Part shown: in pieces, positions 1 to 8,176 of the stretch
How the letters are laid out: every line of letters starts with the position of its first letter
Position numbering within the stretch: the stretch's first letter is position 1
From: JADGQA01 sp964579855
GTDB taxonomy: Bacteria > Bacteroidota > Ignavibacteria > UBA10030
Assembly: GCA_964579855.1 (NCBI GenBank)
Contig: CAZOIM010000041.1
Location: forward strand, 1-21,820
Direction of reading: 5' to 3'
DNA length: 21,820 bases
Notes under the pieces: generated by a model
Told to the model about the DNA's origin: nothing
The model's input: the letters and a program-made list of their open reading frames with translations, nothing else
Database searches by the model: none
Program-made: the position numbers and the translations under genes

Positions 1-2174
1 GTGCCTGGCCTGATGAGAATGGATGAGAACGAAAGGGGTGGAATGTTTTCAACAAAACAAAGCAATCGCGTGCTTCCTTTGGTGTTGCTAATGACCTGGT
101 ATGGGATTGCTTTATGTTCCTCGTCTGTCACGACGAAATGCTTTGCGGCTGCCTCGACCTCGACTTCGATATATTCATTTCTGCCCCAGCTCAACGAATT
201 GAACAATGTAAATCGAAATTCCTTGGTTGATTTCGGTGAACGTTCAGTAATGGCTCCCAGGGCCCTGTGTATCAACGCCTTCGAGGTACTCTCGATTTCG
301 TGAAATCCAGTACGCGCCTCTTCGAGCGCATCGGAAATGCTTGTTCCGGTGACGATGTCATGAAACTGGTTCAGGAGGAGCCTCTTCCACGAATGCTCCA
401 ATTCTTTTTGCGGATAAGCATGTGAACGAGGGGAACGTCCATGCAGGAAGGCGAGTACCGAAAGAAGTTCAGATTCGTACAGTTGCCGTTCAGCAGTGCG
501 GTTTGCTTTTTTTATCCATCCGTGGGTAGTAAATGTACCGCGATGTTTCTCGAGATAGAGGTCCAAATTCCACGTCGGGAGAGAATCGGTTTGCAGCGAC
601 GCCTGGGTAAAGAATTCTTTCGCAGTCGAGATCATTGATTGCGGCAATCCGGTGCTGTTCCTTAATACTCGAGATGCTTCGATCTGCATGGGTGTTGGCC
701 CGCCGCCACCGTCGCCAAATCCGAATGTTTGAAGAACATTCGTGCAGTTTTGATCTTTCTGCAGGAATTCCTCCCAGGATTTCGCGATATCTTTGGGTTT
801 CACGGAGCCCTCAAGCCCGACCGGCGGTTGGTGCGCAAGAATCTTCGTTCCATCCATTCCCTGCCACCAAAAAGTGCTATACGGGAACTTGGTTGTATCG
901 TTCCAAGCCAATTTTGTGGTAAAAAAGAAATCAATACCGCTCTTGCGAAGGATCTGTGGCAGAGACCAACTGAATCCGAAGGAGTCTGGCAACCAAACGA
1001 TGTTTGATTCCGTGCCGAACTCGGTCTTAAAAAAACGCTTGCCATAAAGGATTTGGCGGACGAGAGATTCTCCGTTAGGAATATTGCAGTCTGGTTCAAC
1101 CCACGTGGATCCGGCTATTTCCCAACGGCCTTCGGCAACTCGCTGTTTGATTTGCTTGTAGAGCGAAGGATAATTGTCCTTTGTGAGCTCATACAAGACG
1201 GCCTGACTCTGAGAGAACTTAAAAAGCGGGAATTCTTCCATTAATCGAAGTGCTGTGGAAAAAGTCCGGCCACTTTTCTTCTTTGTCTCATGGAGACTCC
1301 ATAACCACGCCACGTCAAGATGGGACTGGCCAACCAGGTGCACGATCCCAGGGAGTGACGTCTGCGGCTCGCTTTCCATGGTATTGATGAGAAACATGTA
1401 CGCCCTGCTAATTGCGTTTGGGTACTCCTCACTTCCTGGCTTGAAATACTTCAGGAAGATCAGTGTGCGGCGAATAAGTTCTCTGATAGTTTTCGACTCC
1501 TGCGAGCCGTGTTCGTACATTTCTTCCAGTTCATGCAACGTCGTGAGGCAATGGAAGAGAGCTTTGGCCGTCAAATCGACAACGGCAATTTCGGACCGAT
1601 GAAGTTTATTGAGATCGTTTTTCCGGCCGCTGTAGGCTTCTATCGCTAAGAGGAAAGCTTGATTGGTGCGGGCCTTCGTGGTAAGGAGGATTTCATTGTG
1701 GTTGGCGTCAATTCCGTGATATGGTTCTCCATCCAGATAAAGGAGCCCTTCAGGCACATCGATGAGGAGCACAACGGGTTTTCCACTCCATTCGGCAGGT
1801 ACGGTAACGGTCTGGCGAAACCAGAAGGTCTTGTCGTTTTTACCCCACGATCCGGGTACCTGGAACTTTGGCCACGATTTATCACTGAACTTCCGGTTAT
1901 TCGCCCCTGTAATCTCTCCCTCTTTGAACTTCCACTCTGAAACTGGCAAGCGGGACGGATATATGGAATTCTCTATGTGAGGAATGATCTCATCATATAA
2001 TTCGGCTGCCATAGGGAATTTTCGAGTTTTATGAGGGTATCGAAGAAGATTCGGATGAAAATATGCATTCTTAACGAAATGAGCAACAATTACTTTCAAG
2101 GATATATACAGTCTGGGATTGCCAAGAACCTTTCGTATGAAACTTGCAATGATCCGCCATATCCACAATTTCAT
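1..2174 (-). CDS. Alpha-mannosidase, glycoside hydrolase family 38 (partial, C-terminus beyond left edge)
   Basis: Hydrolyses alpha-mannosidic bonds by a retaining, zinc-dependent mechanism (family knowledge). The minus strand is open from 2174 to base 1, giving 724 codons of a protein usually near 1000 residues; the C-terminal beta-sandwich is missing. Residues ~1-265 hold an N-terminal region with a beta-sandwich-like part, the catalytic domain starts at GQSHLDVAW (zinc ligands His285, Asp287), the nucleophile is Asp397 in WLPDSFG, and NQFHDIVTG (His605, Asp606) gives the last zinc-site residues. The ATG at 2174 is the first start after an in-frame TGA six bases upstream, but no good ribosome site precedes it. 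The first ~50 residues are basic and aromatic and contain no signal peptide, so the protein is probably cytoplasmic. It diverges from the amidohydrolase across a 197-base gap in which I see no clear promoter. Family assignment is very secure; substrate is unknown. Confidence 0.95.
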   Translation of the reverse strand, partial: MKLWIWRIIASFIRKVLGNPRLYISLKVIVAHFVKNAYFHPNLLRYPHKTRKFPMAAELYDEIIPHIENSIYPSRLPVSEWKFKEGEITGANNRKFSDKSWPKFQVPGSWGKNDKTFWFRQTVTVPAEWSGKPVVLLIDVPEGLLYLDGEPYHGIDANHNEILLTTKARTNQAFLLAIEAYSGRKNDLNKLHRSEIAVVDLTAKALFHCLTTLHELEEMYEHGSQESKTIRELIRRTLIFLKYFKPGSEEYPNAISRAYMFLINTMESEPQTSLPGIVHLVGQSHLDVAWLWSLHETKKKSGRTFSTALRLMEEFPLFKFSQSQAVLYELTKDNYPSLYKQIKQRVAEGRWEIAGSTWVEPDCNIPNGESLVRQILYGKRFFKTEFGTESNIVWLPDSFGFSWSLPQILRKSGIDFFFTTKLAWNDTTKFPYSTFWWQGMDGTKILAHQPPVGLEGSVKPKDIAKSWEEFLQKDQNCTNVLQTFGFGDGGGGPTPMQIEASRVLRNSTGLPQSMISTAKEFFTQASLQTDSLPTWNLDLYLEKHRGTFTTHGWIKKANRTAERQLYESELLSVLAFLHGRSPRSHAYPQKELEHSWKRLLLNQFHDIVTGTSISDALEEARTGFHEIESTSKALIHRALGAITERSPKSTKEFRFTLFNSLSWGRNEYIEVEVEAAAKHFVVTDEEHKAIPYQVISNTKGSTRLLCFVENIPPLSFSSILIRPG

Positions 2175-2371
2175 TGGTCAAATTGATTGCAATTCCTTGA
2201 CTCAAAGGGTAAATTAACGCCACGTTTCAGGCACGATGAGTATTCATCGGCCGTTCGTTTTCATTCCAGGATAGAGAATTCTTCTCAACCAGACAGCGAG
2301 ATTCTTTCCATCTCATCATTCATTTTTCTGCTCAAAAACGGTGAGGCGGCCCTCAAGCAGGAGAAGGTCTC

Positions 2372-4123
2372 ATGTCATCTCAACTTAAGTACTTCCTTGT
2401 ATTTCTCGCGATACTCATTGCCGTCACAATCATCATGACAGAGTTTAGCCCACAGGACGCTGACGCGATTTTCACGGAGGGAGTCGTGTACACGATGGAT
2501 GATGCAAATACCGTTGTAGAAGCGTTTGCCGTTCGTGGAGACAGAATCGTTGGAACAGGGTCGAATTCGGAAATCAAACGGAAGTTCAAAGCAAACGAGA
2601 CGATCAACTTGGGAGGCAAGACGGTCTTCCCGGGGTTCATCGATTCACACGGGCATTTTTTTTCTTTGGGGATCGCGAGGATGACTGTTGATTTGCTCGG
2701 ATCCGGTTCGGAAAAAGAGGCTGTCGAACGTGTACGACGACGCGTTGAAAGTTCGAAATCCGGACAGTGGATCAGGGGTAGAGGGTGGGATCAAAATGAA
2801 TGGCTATCCAGCCAATTCCCAACGCGCGCGGCTTTGGACAAGGTCTCCCCGAAAAATCCAGTGTATTTGATCCGCGTCGATGGGCATGCTGTTTGGGTCA
2901 ATGGCGCGGCACTAAGAGTTGCAGGAATCGACAGGTCAACGCAAGAACCGACGGGAGGGAGAATCATCAAGGACGTCAACGGTGACCCCACGGGAGTATT
3001 GGTTGACAATGCTGTTCCGCTCGTTCAGAGTATTTTACCGCCGATGTCAGATTCAGAGGAAGTTGAGGCCATGCATTTGGCGGCGCAGGAATGCATACGG
3101 TTTGGATTGACAACGGTTCACGATATGGGGATAGACTCAATTGAAGTTGCACTTTACAAACGATTGATCGCTGAAGGTCGTTTGCCACTTCGGATTTACG
3201 CGGCCGTCGGAGGCGTGGGAAACCTGTGGACGCAATTCTTGAAAGAAGGACCGTTGATTGGATTTGGTGAGAACCACCTGACTATTCGATCCCTGAAAAT
3301 GTATATGGACGGTGCTCTTGGTTCGCGCGGGGCGGCACTCATTGAGCCCTACAGCGATGATCCCGGAAATAGGGGACTTACATTGTCGGACGAGGCGTTG
3401 ATTCGCTCTGCAACAGTGGAGGCACTCAAGCACGGGTTCCAGGTGTGCACACACGCAATCGGTGATCGTGCCAATGACATCGTTCTACGTGTGTACGAAT
3501 CTGCGTTGAATGAAGTCCCTGTCAATGATTGTCGGTTGCGAATCGAACACGCCCAGGTGCTGGATCCGAACGATATTCCAAAATTCAAACAATATGGCAT
3601 CATTCCGAGCATGCAACCAACTCACGCTACTTCGGACATGTATTGGGCTGAAGCGCGACTTGGCCCAAAGAGAATTCGAAATGCCTATGCCTGGAGATCA
3701 CTCCTGAATACTGGGGTCGTGATTCCTGGCGGTTCTGATTTTCCGGTGGAGAATCCGAACCCGATTTGGGGGATTTACGCTGCTGTGACGCGCAAGGACA
3801 AAGAGGGAAGACCAAGCAACGTCGAAGATTCCCGAAAGTATTTTCAATTCTCAAATGAAGGAATGACAGACTCCACAGCGTTCGACGGTGGATGGTATCC
3901 GTCACAGAAAATGACGCGCGAAGAAGCACTGAGAAGTTTTACCACCTGGGGGGCTTGGGCGGCGTTTGAAGAAGGCTTGAAAGGCTCTCTGCAAAAGGGC
4001 AAGCTCGCAGATTTTGTAATCCTGTCTTCGGACATAGCAAGGATACCTGACGCGGAAATACTGAACGCGAAGGTCCTGAAAACGTATGTTGGAGGAAAGC
4101 AAGTTTACTCCGCCGGTGATTAA
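2372..4123 (+). CDS. YtcJ-like metal-dependent amidohydrolase (amidohydrolase_3), membrane-anchored
   Basis: Predicted zinc hydrolase of the amidohydrolase superfamily, 583 residues, close to the usual length of YtcJ/NfdA-like proteins. A hydrophobic stretch at residues ~7-22 is a signal peptide or N-terminal anchor without a lipobox Cys, so the enzyme is probably exported or held at the membrane. Metal-site motifs are complete: DSHGH (His93, His95), Lys309 in SLKMYMDG (candidate carboxylated lysine), His361 in THAIGDR, His393 in IEHAQ, and Asp456 in GGSDFPVE. The ATG is supported by AGGAG at 2359-2363, eight bases upstream. It is transcribed away from the mannosidase; 101 bases separate it from the receiver gene. 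Members act on N-formyl, amide or ring C-N bonds; the substrate here cannot be read from sequence. Confidence 0.93.
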   Translation: MSSQLKYFLVFLAILIAVTIIMTEFSPQDADAIFTEGVVYTMDDANTVVEAFAVRGDRIVGTGSNSEIKRKFKANETINLGGKTVFPGFIDSHGHFFSLGIARMTVDLLGSGSEKEAVERVRRRVESSKSGQWIRGRGWDQNEWLSSQFPTRAALDKVSPKNPVYLIRVDGHAVWVNGAALRVAGIDRSTQEPTGGRIIKDVNGDPTGVLVDNAVPLVQSILPPMSDSEEVEAMHLAAQECIRFGLTTVHDMGIDSIEVALYKRLIAEGRLPLRIYAAVGGVGNLWTQFLKEGPLIGFGENHLTIRSLKMYMDGALGSRGAALIEPYSDDPGNRGLTLSDEALIRSATVEALKHGFQVCTHAIGDRANDIVLRVYESALNEVPVNDCRLRIEHAQVLDPNDIPKFKQYGIIPSMQPTHATSDMYWAEARLGPKRIRNAYAWRSLLNTGVVIPGGSDFPVENPNPIWGIYAAVTRKDKEGRPSNVEDSRKYFQFSNEGMTDSTAFDGGWYPSQKMTREEALRSFTTWGAWAAFEEGLKGSLQKGKLADFVILSSDIARIPDAEILNAKVLKTYVGGKQVYSAGD

Positions 4124-4224
4124 GAATTGCTAATCATTGGCGAATTCAGATCATTGTTTTTAGAAGCAAAAAAATGTAAGTTGTCTTTTGAATTCCCGCT
4201 CATTGCAACTGACGCAAGTCTCCC

Positions 4225-4629
4225 ATGCCCTATAAAGTTCTGGTTGCCGACGACGACGAAGGTCAGCGCAAATCCCATGGTTTTGCCCTTGAAGTCGCAA
4301 CCGCAATTGTAGAGGACGAGATTGCCATTACCGAGACTGCAACGAGTGTCGAAACGTGGAACAAGATCAAATCCGAAGTCTTCAACCTCATCATCCTCGA
4401 CAATGATTTTAAGGACACCAATCTCAAAGGGCATCTGCCGGGTATAGCACTGTTGCAACTTGCCAAAAAAGAAGGGGCGAATCGCGGAACGCCGATATTC
4501 TTTTGCAGTGCCGACGCCTACGATACTCTGAAGTCGATGGTGGAAAAACACGGCGGCATCTACCTCCCGAAAGTTGGTTACGATATCGAAGCTGTAGCCC
4601 AGAAATTTGCAGAGAAATTGAAGAGATGA
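4225..4629 (+). CDS. Stand-alone response-regulator receiver protein
   Basis: A 134-residue protein made only of a CheY-like receiver; no output domain follows. The phosphorylation site is complete: acidic cluster Asp9-Asp10-Asp11, phospho-acceptor Asp59 in LIILDND, the conserved Ser95 (FFCSAD) and Lys116 (YLPKVG). The loop after Asp59 is about six residues longer than in CheY/Spo0F, since the conserved Pro-Gly comes at 72-73. No histidine kinase is adjacent, so it is an orphan regulator or a phosphorelay intermediate. The ATG at 4225 is the only good start but lacks a clear Shine-Dalgarno. Transcription is expected to stop at the hairpin at 4656-4684. Confidence 0.88.
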   Translation: MPYKVLVADDDEGQRKSHGFALEVATAIVEDEIAITETATSVETWNKIKSEVFNLIILDNDFKDTNLKGHLPGIALLQLAKKEGANRGTPIFFCSADAYDTLKSMVEKHGGIYLPKVGYDIEAVAQKFAEKLKR

Positions 4630-4655
4630 AATTTCGTAATTCATTGATCGTTCGT

Positions 4656-4684
4656 GAAGCCGCCTGAGGGCGGCTTCTTTGTTT
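4656..4684 (+). terminator. Intrinsic terminator after the receiver gene
   Basis: A perfect 9-bp stem (GAAGCCGCC at 4656-4664 with GGCGGCTTC at 4669-4677) closes on a TGAG loop and is followed by TTTGTTT. It lies 26 bases after the receiver stop codon and 14 bases before the transporter ATG. It overlaps a possible GTG-initiated extension of the transporter reading frame, which argues against that extension. Confidence 0.88.
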
Positions 4685-4698
4685 CCGGGGTATCGCTG

Positions 4699-5943
4699 AT
4701 GGACTCGCAGATCGTTTTGCGAAAGAATTTCTGGATTCACCTCACCGAAGGAGCCGTCTACCTAAGTTCCGGTGTGTTGCTTTCACCGCAGACTGTTTTC
4801 CCTGCCCTCGTTGTTAAACTTGGAGGAGGCAACATCGCTGTGGGAGCGATACCTATCATCGTCTATCTGGTGTATTTTCTGCCGCAAATTCTCTCCGCCA
4901 ACTATATCCGTTCTTCTCCCTACCGAAAGCCATGGGCTCTCAAATTGGGAATTCTGCAGCGAATCCAGGTGCTGTTCTTTGCGATTGCCATCATGATATT
5001 CGGTCTGCGGTCTCCGGCAATCGCGCTCACAGCGTTCTTCCTGATATACATCGCTAATCAGATGCTCGCCGGGCTTGGTTCCCCCATATGGTTCGATCTT
5101 GTGGCAAAGACCACCACACCCGGCGACAGGGGAAAACTCATGGGGATAAGGATATCGTTGGGAGCGATCCTCGGCATTGTGACCGGGTTTCTTTTGACGA
5201 TAATCCTCGCCTTTCTTACGTATCCATACAATTTTGCCGCCGTATTCGCAGTCGCGTTCCTTCTGCAGTTTACATCGTGGATGATTCTGAGAAAAGTTGT
5301 CGAAACTCAGCCTTCTGTCATTGAGCCCCATGTCTCATTGGATCAACTGGTTGTTCGCGTCAAAGATATCCTCCGCAAGGATCTCATTTATCGGAGATTT
5401 CTTTTTTCCACCGCCTTTTTGATCGTGGGATTGATGCCGACAGGGTTCTTCATGATTGCAGCCATAAAATACTATGGACTGGAGGAGTCATACGTTGGAT
5501 TCTTCACAATTACCATAGTCGTGGCGCAAATCGTCAGTGGGGCATTCCTTGGCTGGCTTGCCGACAGGAAAGGACACAAATTCTCACTCCTCCTTTGCTC
5601 CGCGGCAACTGCTCTCGCAACGTTTATTGCCCTTATAAGCGGGTCTGTGTTCTATTTTTTTCTCGTGTTTTTTTTCGTCGGTGTTAATCTTGGTGCAGAA
5701 GCAATAACACGTTACAATTTTGTGGAACGTTGCGCATCAACGAGCGACCGACCGCTCTATGTCGGCATTATGAACGCGTGGCTTGCTCCATTCTATTTTT
5801 CCGCAACCATCGGAGGTTGGCTCATCGAAAAATCCGGTTACACTGTAATTTTCGCGTTGGGGTTGATGGCGACCCTTACAGGAATCTATTTCCTCTATCG
5901 ACTGCCAGATCCGAGTCGGCCTCGCGCATTGGGTTCAGGATAA
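4699..5943 (+). CDS. Major facilitator superfamily permease
   Basis: Inner-membrane transporter of 414 residues with about twelve hydrophobic segments in two halves, joined by a polar loop around residues 195-230 (LRKVVE to LRKDLIYRR). The MFS signature appears at the start of the second half as GWLADRKGHK (residues 285-294). The reading frame opens at GTG 4654, but that start lies inside the terminator, and the extra 15 residues are just its translation; the ATG at 4699 is preferred although its ribosome site (GGGG) is weak. Substrate unknown: no neighbouring pathway points to one. It is the first gene of a long co-directional run, but 194 bases separate it from the next gene. Confidence 0.88.
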   Translation: MDSQIVLRKNFWIHLTEGAVYLSSGVLLSPQTVFPALVVKLGGGNIAVGAIPIIVYLVYFLPQILSANYIRSSPYRKPWALKLGILQRIQVLFFAIAIMIFGLRSPAIALTAFFLIYIANQMLAGLGSPIWFDLVAKTTTPGDRGKLMGIRISLGAILGIVTGFLLTIILAFLTYPYNFAAVFAVAFLLQFTSWMILRKVVETQPSVIEPHVSLDQLVVRVKDILRKDLIYRRFLFSTAFLIVGLMPTGFFMIAAIKYYGLEESYVGFFTITIVVAQIVSGAFLGWLADRKGHKFSLLLCSAATALATFIALISGSVFYFFLVFFFVGVNLGAEAITRYNFVERCASTSDRPLYVGIMNAWLAPFYFSATIGGWLIEKSGYTVIFALGLMATLTGIYFLYRLPDPSRPRALGSG

Positions 5944-6080
5944 GTCGCGGAATTCCTCTTTTGTCACTTGAGGATTTGAAGAACCGTAAATCAACTTCCA
6001 TCCGTTCTGAAGTGTTAGCATTCAGTCAGGATTGGATTGCCCCTTTTTCGGGGCCCGACATTCGATGGACGTTCAGAGGC

Positions 6081-6109
6081 TTGCGGTTTCTTCGAATTAA
6101 CAATATCTT
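6081..6109 (+). promoter_or_regulatory. Possible promoter for the winged-helix-like gene
   Basis: TTGCGG (6081-6086) and TATCTT (6104-6109) are separated by exactly 17 bases, and the expected start of transcription falls about 20 bases before the ATG at 6138. Only the first half of the -35 box matches the sigma-70 consensus. The 194-base gap otherwise shows only a 5-bp GC hairpin at 6039-6054. Confidence 0.3.
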
Positions 6110-6137
6110 TTTGGCAAACGAGAACGAAGAGTGCGCT

Positions 6138-6701
6138 ATGTATGAGAGATGCTTGAATGAAGCCGAACGATTGCTCGCAATTTCCAAGGACATCGTCCTC
6201 CCGATTAAGGAGGTATGGAAGTCGCTGGCAGCAGAAGGAAAGCGTAGGTCATTCGACGTTCCCGCATTGACAGATTTCGACGCGTTGCTTGAAGGTGACA
6301 AACGGTTCGAGATTTTATCCGCTCAAACAGAACCAGACCAAATTGAATTGTTGCTCTCGGAAGAAAGCGATGAAGTAGATTCAAACCTCGGAACACTCGG
6401 ATTTTATCCCGAGGATCGCGTTAAATTGCGAAGGATCAAGCTTCCGGGAACAATCTCCCACAATACGGGTTCGCTGAAAGAATCCGATGACGATGAAGAT
6501 GTTGTTCCTTTTAACGTTCGAGGTCTCTCCGCTACAAAACCGGTTCGTACCTTCGATACGAGGAAACAAGACACGAAAAAGGCCTCCTCAAAACCAAAAG
6601 CACGCCCTAAAGCTTCCTCGAAACACGCGACAACGAAAAAGAAAAAGAAGACAGCTGTGAAACGGAAGTCGACCAGTAAATCTTCGCGTAGAACCCGATA
6701 G
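6138..6701 (+). CDS. Small winged-helix-like protein with acidic middle and Lys/Ser-rich tail
   Basis: Unrecognised 187-residue protein. Residues ~1-65 resemble, by eye, the helix-turn-helix/winged fold of HARE-HTH domains and of the RNA polymerase delta subunit: a helical start, LPIKEVWKSLAAEGKR, then FDALLEGDKRFEIL, which parallels the 'L..D.RF..L' hairpin of delta. An acidic segment follows (EESDEVD at ~75-81, ESDDDEDV near 115), then a tail from about residue 140 that is almost entirely Lys, Ser, Thr, Ala and Arg and would bind nucleic acid. The ATG at 6138 has AAGAG upstream; the same frame stays open to 5730 but overlaps the transporter there, so I reject the extension. prmC starts 12 bases after the stop, suggesting one transcript. 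A transcription- or nucleoid-related role is inference. Confidence 0.72.
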   Translation: MYERCLNEAERLLAISKDIVLPIKEVWKSLAAEGKRRSFDVPALTDFDALLEGDKRFEILSAQTEPDQIELLLSEESDEVDSNLGTLGFYPEDRVKLRRIKLPGTISHNTGSLKESDDDEDVVPFNVRGLSATKPVRTFDTRKQDTKKASSKPKARPKASSKHATTKKKKKTAVKRKSTSKSSRRTR

Positions 6702-6713
6702 CGAGTAGAACCG

Positions 6714-7631
6714 ATGATCCAGCAAAAAGTGCGGGTGTGGACAGTGCGGGAACTGATGAAGTTTGCCATCGATCATCTGCAAAAGCTCGGATTCGAAGAA
6801 ACGCGTCTGACCGTAGAATTGTTGCTTTCGCACGCCCTTGGATGTCAACGGATTCAACTGTACACAAGCTTCGATAAACCTCTGACGAAAGAGGAACTGG
6901 CGAGATTCCGATCGTTGTATGAGCGCAGACTGGTTCACGAACCGGTGCAGTACATTGTCGGCGCTTCGAATTTCATGGGTTTACATCTTCGCGTGGATCC
7001 GGCCGTGTTGATACCAAGACCGGAAACCGAAACTCTGGTCGAACAAGTGATGATGCTTGGAAAAGAACTTGAGAAAGAGCGTGAGATTTCGATCATCGAA
7101 TTGGGATCTGGGAGTGGAAATATTGCTATTGCGCTGGCGAAATTTGTCAAGAATGCCGAGGTTGTCTCAATCGACAGTAGTGAGGAAGCGATTGAACTTG
7201 CGCGTGAGAACGCGATTTCCTGCAACGTGGAATCGAGAATAGATTTCAAAGTGATCGACATGTTCGAACCAGTTGACCAACTTCTCTTGAGGCGATTCGA
7301 TATCCTCGTAAGCAATCCACCCTACATCTCAAAGGAAGACTGGGAAGGACTTTCAACAGAAGTAAAGCGCTACGAGCCGCGTAATGCGTTGACCGACCTT
7401 AAAGACGGATTTGAATTCCACCAGAGAATTGTAGAATTGGCCCCCTATCTTCTACGGAACAATGGAGTGACCTTTGTTGAAGTCGGCTACGGTCAGGCAA
7501 AGCGGGTGGCCGATATGATGCGCAATTCGGGATTCTCCGAAGTATCGACTGTTCCTGACCTCCAGGGCATTCAACGCGTCGTCAAAGGGGTCTGCCCGTC
7601 GAACGTTCGCGCCTTCGCGAACAACAATTAG
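6714..7631 (+). CDS. prmC: Peptide chain release factor N5-glutamine methyltransferase
   Basis: Methylates the glutamine of the GGQ motif in release factors RF1 and RF2 using S-adenosylmethionine, in the cytoplasm (known for the family). The protein has 305 residues, a normal length. A helical N-terminal substrate domain (~1-105, with the conserved EPVQYI and IPRPETE blocks) precedes a Rossmann methyltransferase domain. The SAM loop is ELGSGSGN (residues 129-136) and the catalytic NPPY is at 201-204. The ATG at 6714 follows the winged-helix-like gene by 12 bases, and dtd begins 34 bases downstream, so all three are probably co-transcribed. No prfA gene is adjacent. Confidence 0.96.
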   Translation: MIQQKVRVWTVRELMKFAIDHLQKLGFEETRLTVELLLSHALGCQRIQLYTSFDKPLTKEELARFRSLYERRLVHEPVQYIVGASNFMGLHLRVDPAVLIPRPETETLVEQVMMLGKELEKEREISIIELGSGSGNIAIALAKFVKNAEVVSIDSSEEAIELARENAISCNVESRIDFKVIDMFEPVDQLLLRRFDILVSNPPYISKEDWEGLSTEVKRYEPRNALTDLKDGFEFHQRIVELAPYLLRNNGVTFVEVGYGQAKRVADMMRNSGFSEVSTVPDLQGIQRVVKGVCPSNVRAFANNN

Positions 7632-7665
7632 TAAGCTCTGGCACTCCCATTATATTTTGGACTCC

Positions 7666-8121
7666 ATGCGCGCCGTTGTCCAGAGAGTAAAGCGATCGTC
7701 TGTCGCAATTGAAGGACGTATACTGAGCTCCATTGAAAAAGGGATTCTTGTCCTTTTGGCAGTGAAACAAGGAGATGGGGAACAGGACGCTGGGTACCTG
7801 GCGGAGAAGTGCGCCGCATTGAGGATTTTTGATGATCCGGAAGGGAGAATGAACTGCTCTGTGCGGGATGCGGGGGGAGAAGTGATGGTGGTTTCACAAT
7901 TTACCTTGTACGGTAACACACAAAGGGGAAACCGGCCGAGTTATTCAATGGCTGCTCCTCCGGAAATTGCGGAACCCCTTTATGAAAAATACGTTTCTGA
8001 AATGAAAAGACTTGTTGGTGTTCAAAGGGTTCAATCCGGAGTATTCCGGGCAATGATGGATGTGGAGTTGATCAACGACGGTCCGGTGACAGTGATAGTA
8101 GAGAGCAAAAGTTTGCCGTGA
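7666..8121 (+). CDS. dtd: D-aminoacyl-tRNA deacylase
   Basis: Removes D-amino acids (and glycine misattached to tRNA-Ala) from tRNA, a chirality proofreading step in translation (known for DTD). The protein has 151 residues, normal for the family. The signature blocks are intact: SQFTLYG beginning at Ser77-Gln78, the GNRPSY block just after it, and NDGPVT at 137-142, which holds the cross-subunit Gly-cis-Pro pair of the active site of the dimer. The frame also allows a TTG start at 7657, but the family begins MRAVVQRV, which fits the ATG at 7666. No clear Shine-Dalgarno is present. It follows prmC by 34 bases. Confidence 0.96.
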   Translation: MRAVVQRVKRSSVAIEGRILSSIEKGILVLLAVKQGDGEQDAGYLAEKCAALRIFDDPEGRMNCSVRDAGGEVMVVSQFTLYGNTQRGNRPSYSMAAPPEIAEPLYEKYVSEMKRLVGVQRVQSGVFRAMMDVELINDGPVTVIVESKSLP

Positions 8122-8162
8122 GAAATCCGCTCTCTCGTGTGAGCTAGACCGGATCCCTATTC

Positions 8163-8176
8163 GGGGGATTTCCTTG
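8163..8176 (+). promoter_or_regulatory. Ribosome binding site selecting a TTG start
   Basis: GGGGGA (8163-8168) lies five bases before TTG at 8174 and supports that non-ATG start, which gives the family-typical N-terminus MRVILLFLDGVG. Part of it can pair with ATCCC just upstream (around 8154-8158), a weak 5-bp hairpin that could mask the site. Confidence 0.55.

Noticed and set aside
4120..4740. 206-codon minus-strand frame
   Set aside because: It is antisense to the receiver gene and its terminator; the receiver has all conserved residues, and the antisense protein shows no domain.
4783..5331. 182-codon minus-strand frame
   Set aside because: Shadow of the MFS gene: highly charged with no recognisable motif, and opposite clear membrane-segment coding.
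6039..6054. GCCCC-loop-GGGGC hairpin after the MFS gene
   Set aside because: Only five base pairs and no T-run on either strand, so not a convincing terminator.
5730..6137. N-terminal half of a 323-codon + strand frame ending at 6701
   Set aside because: Bases 5730-5943 overlap the MFS gene in another frame and the translation is Arg-rich and unlike any domain. Only the part from ATG 6138 is accepted.
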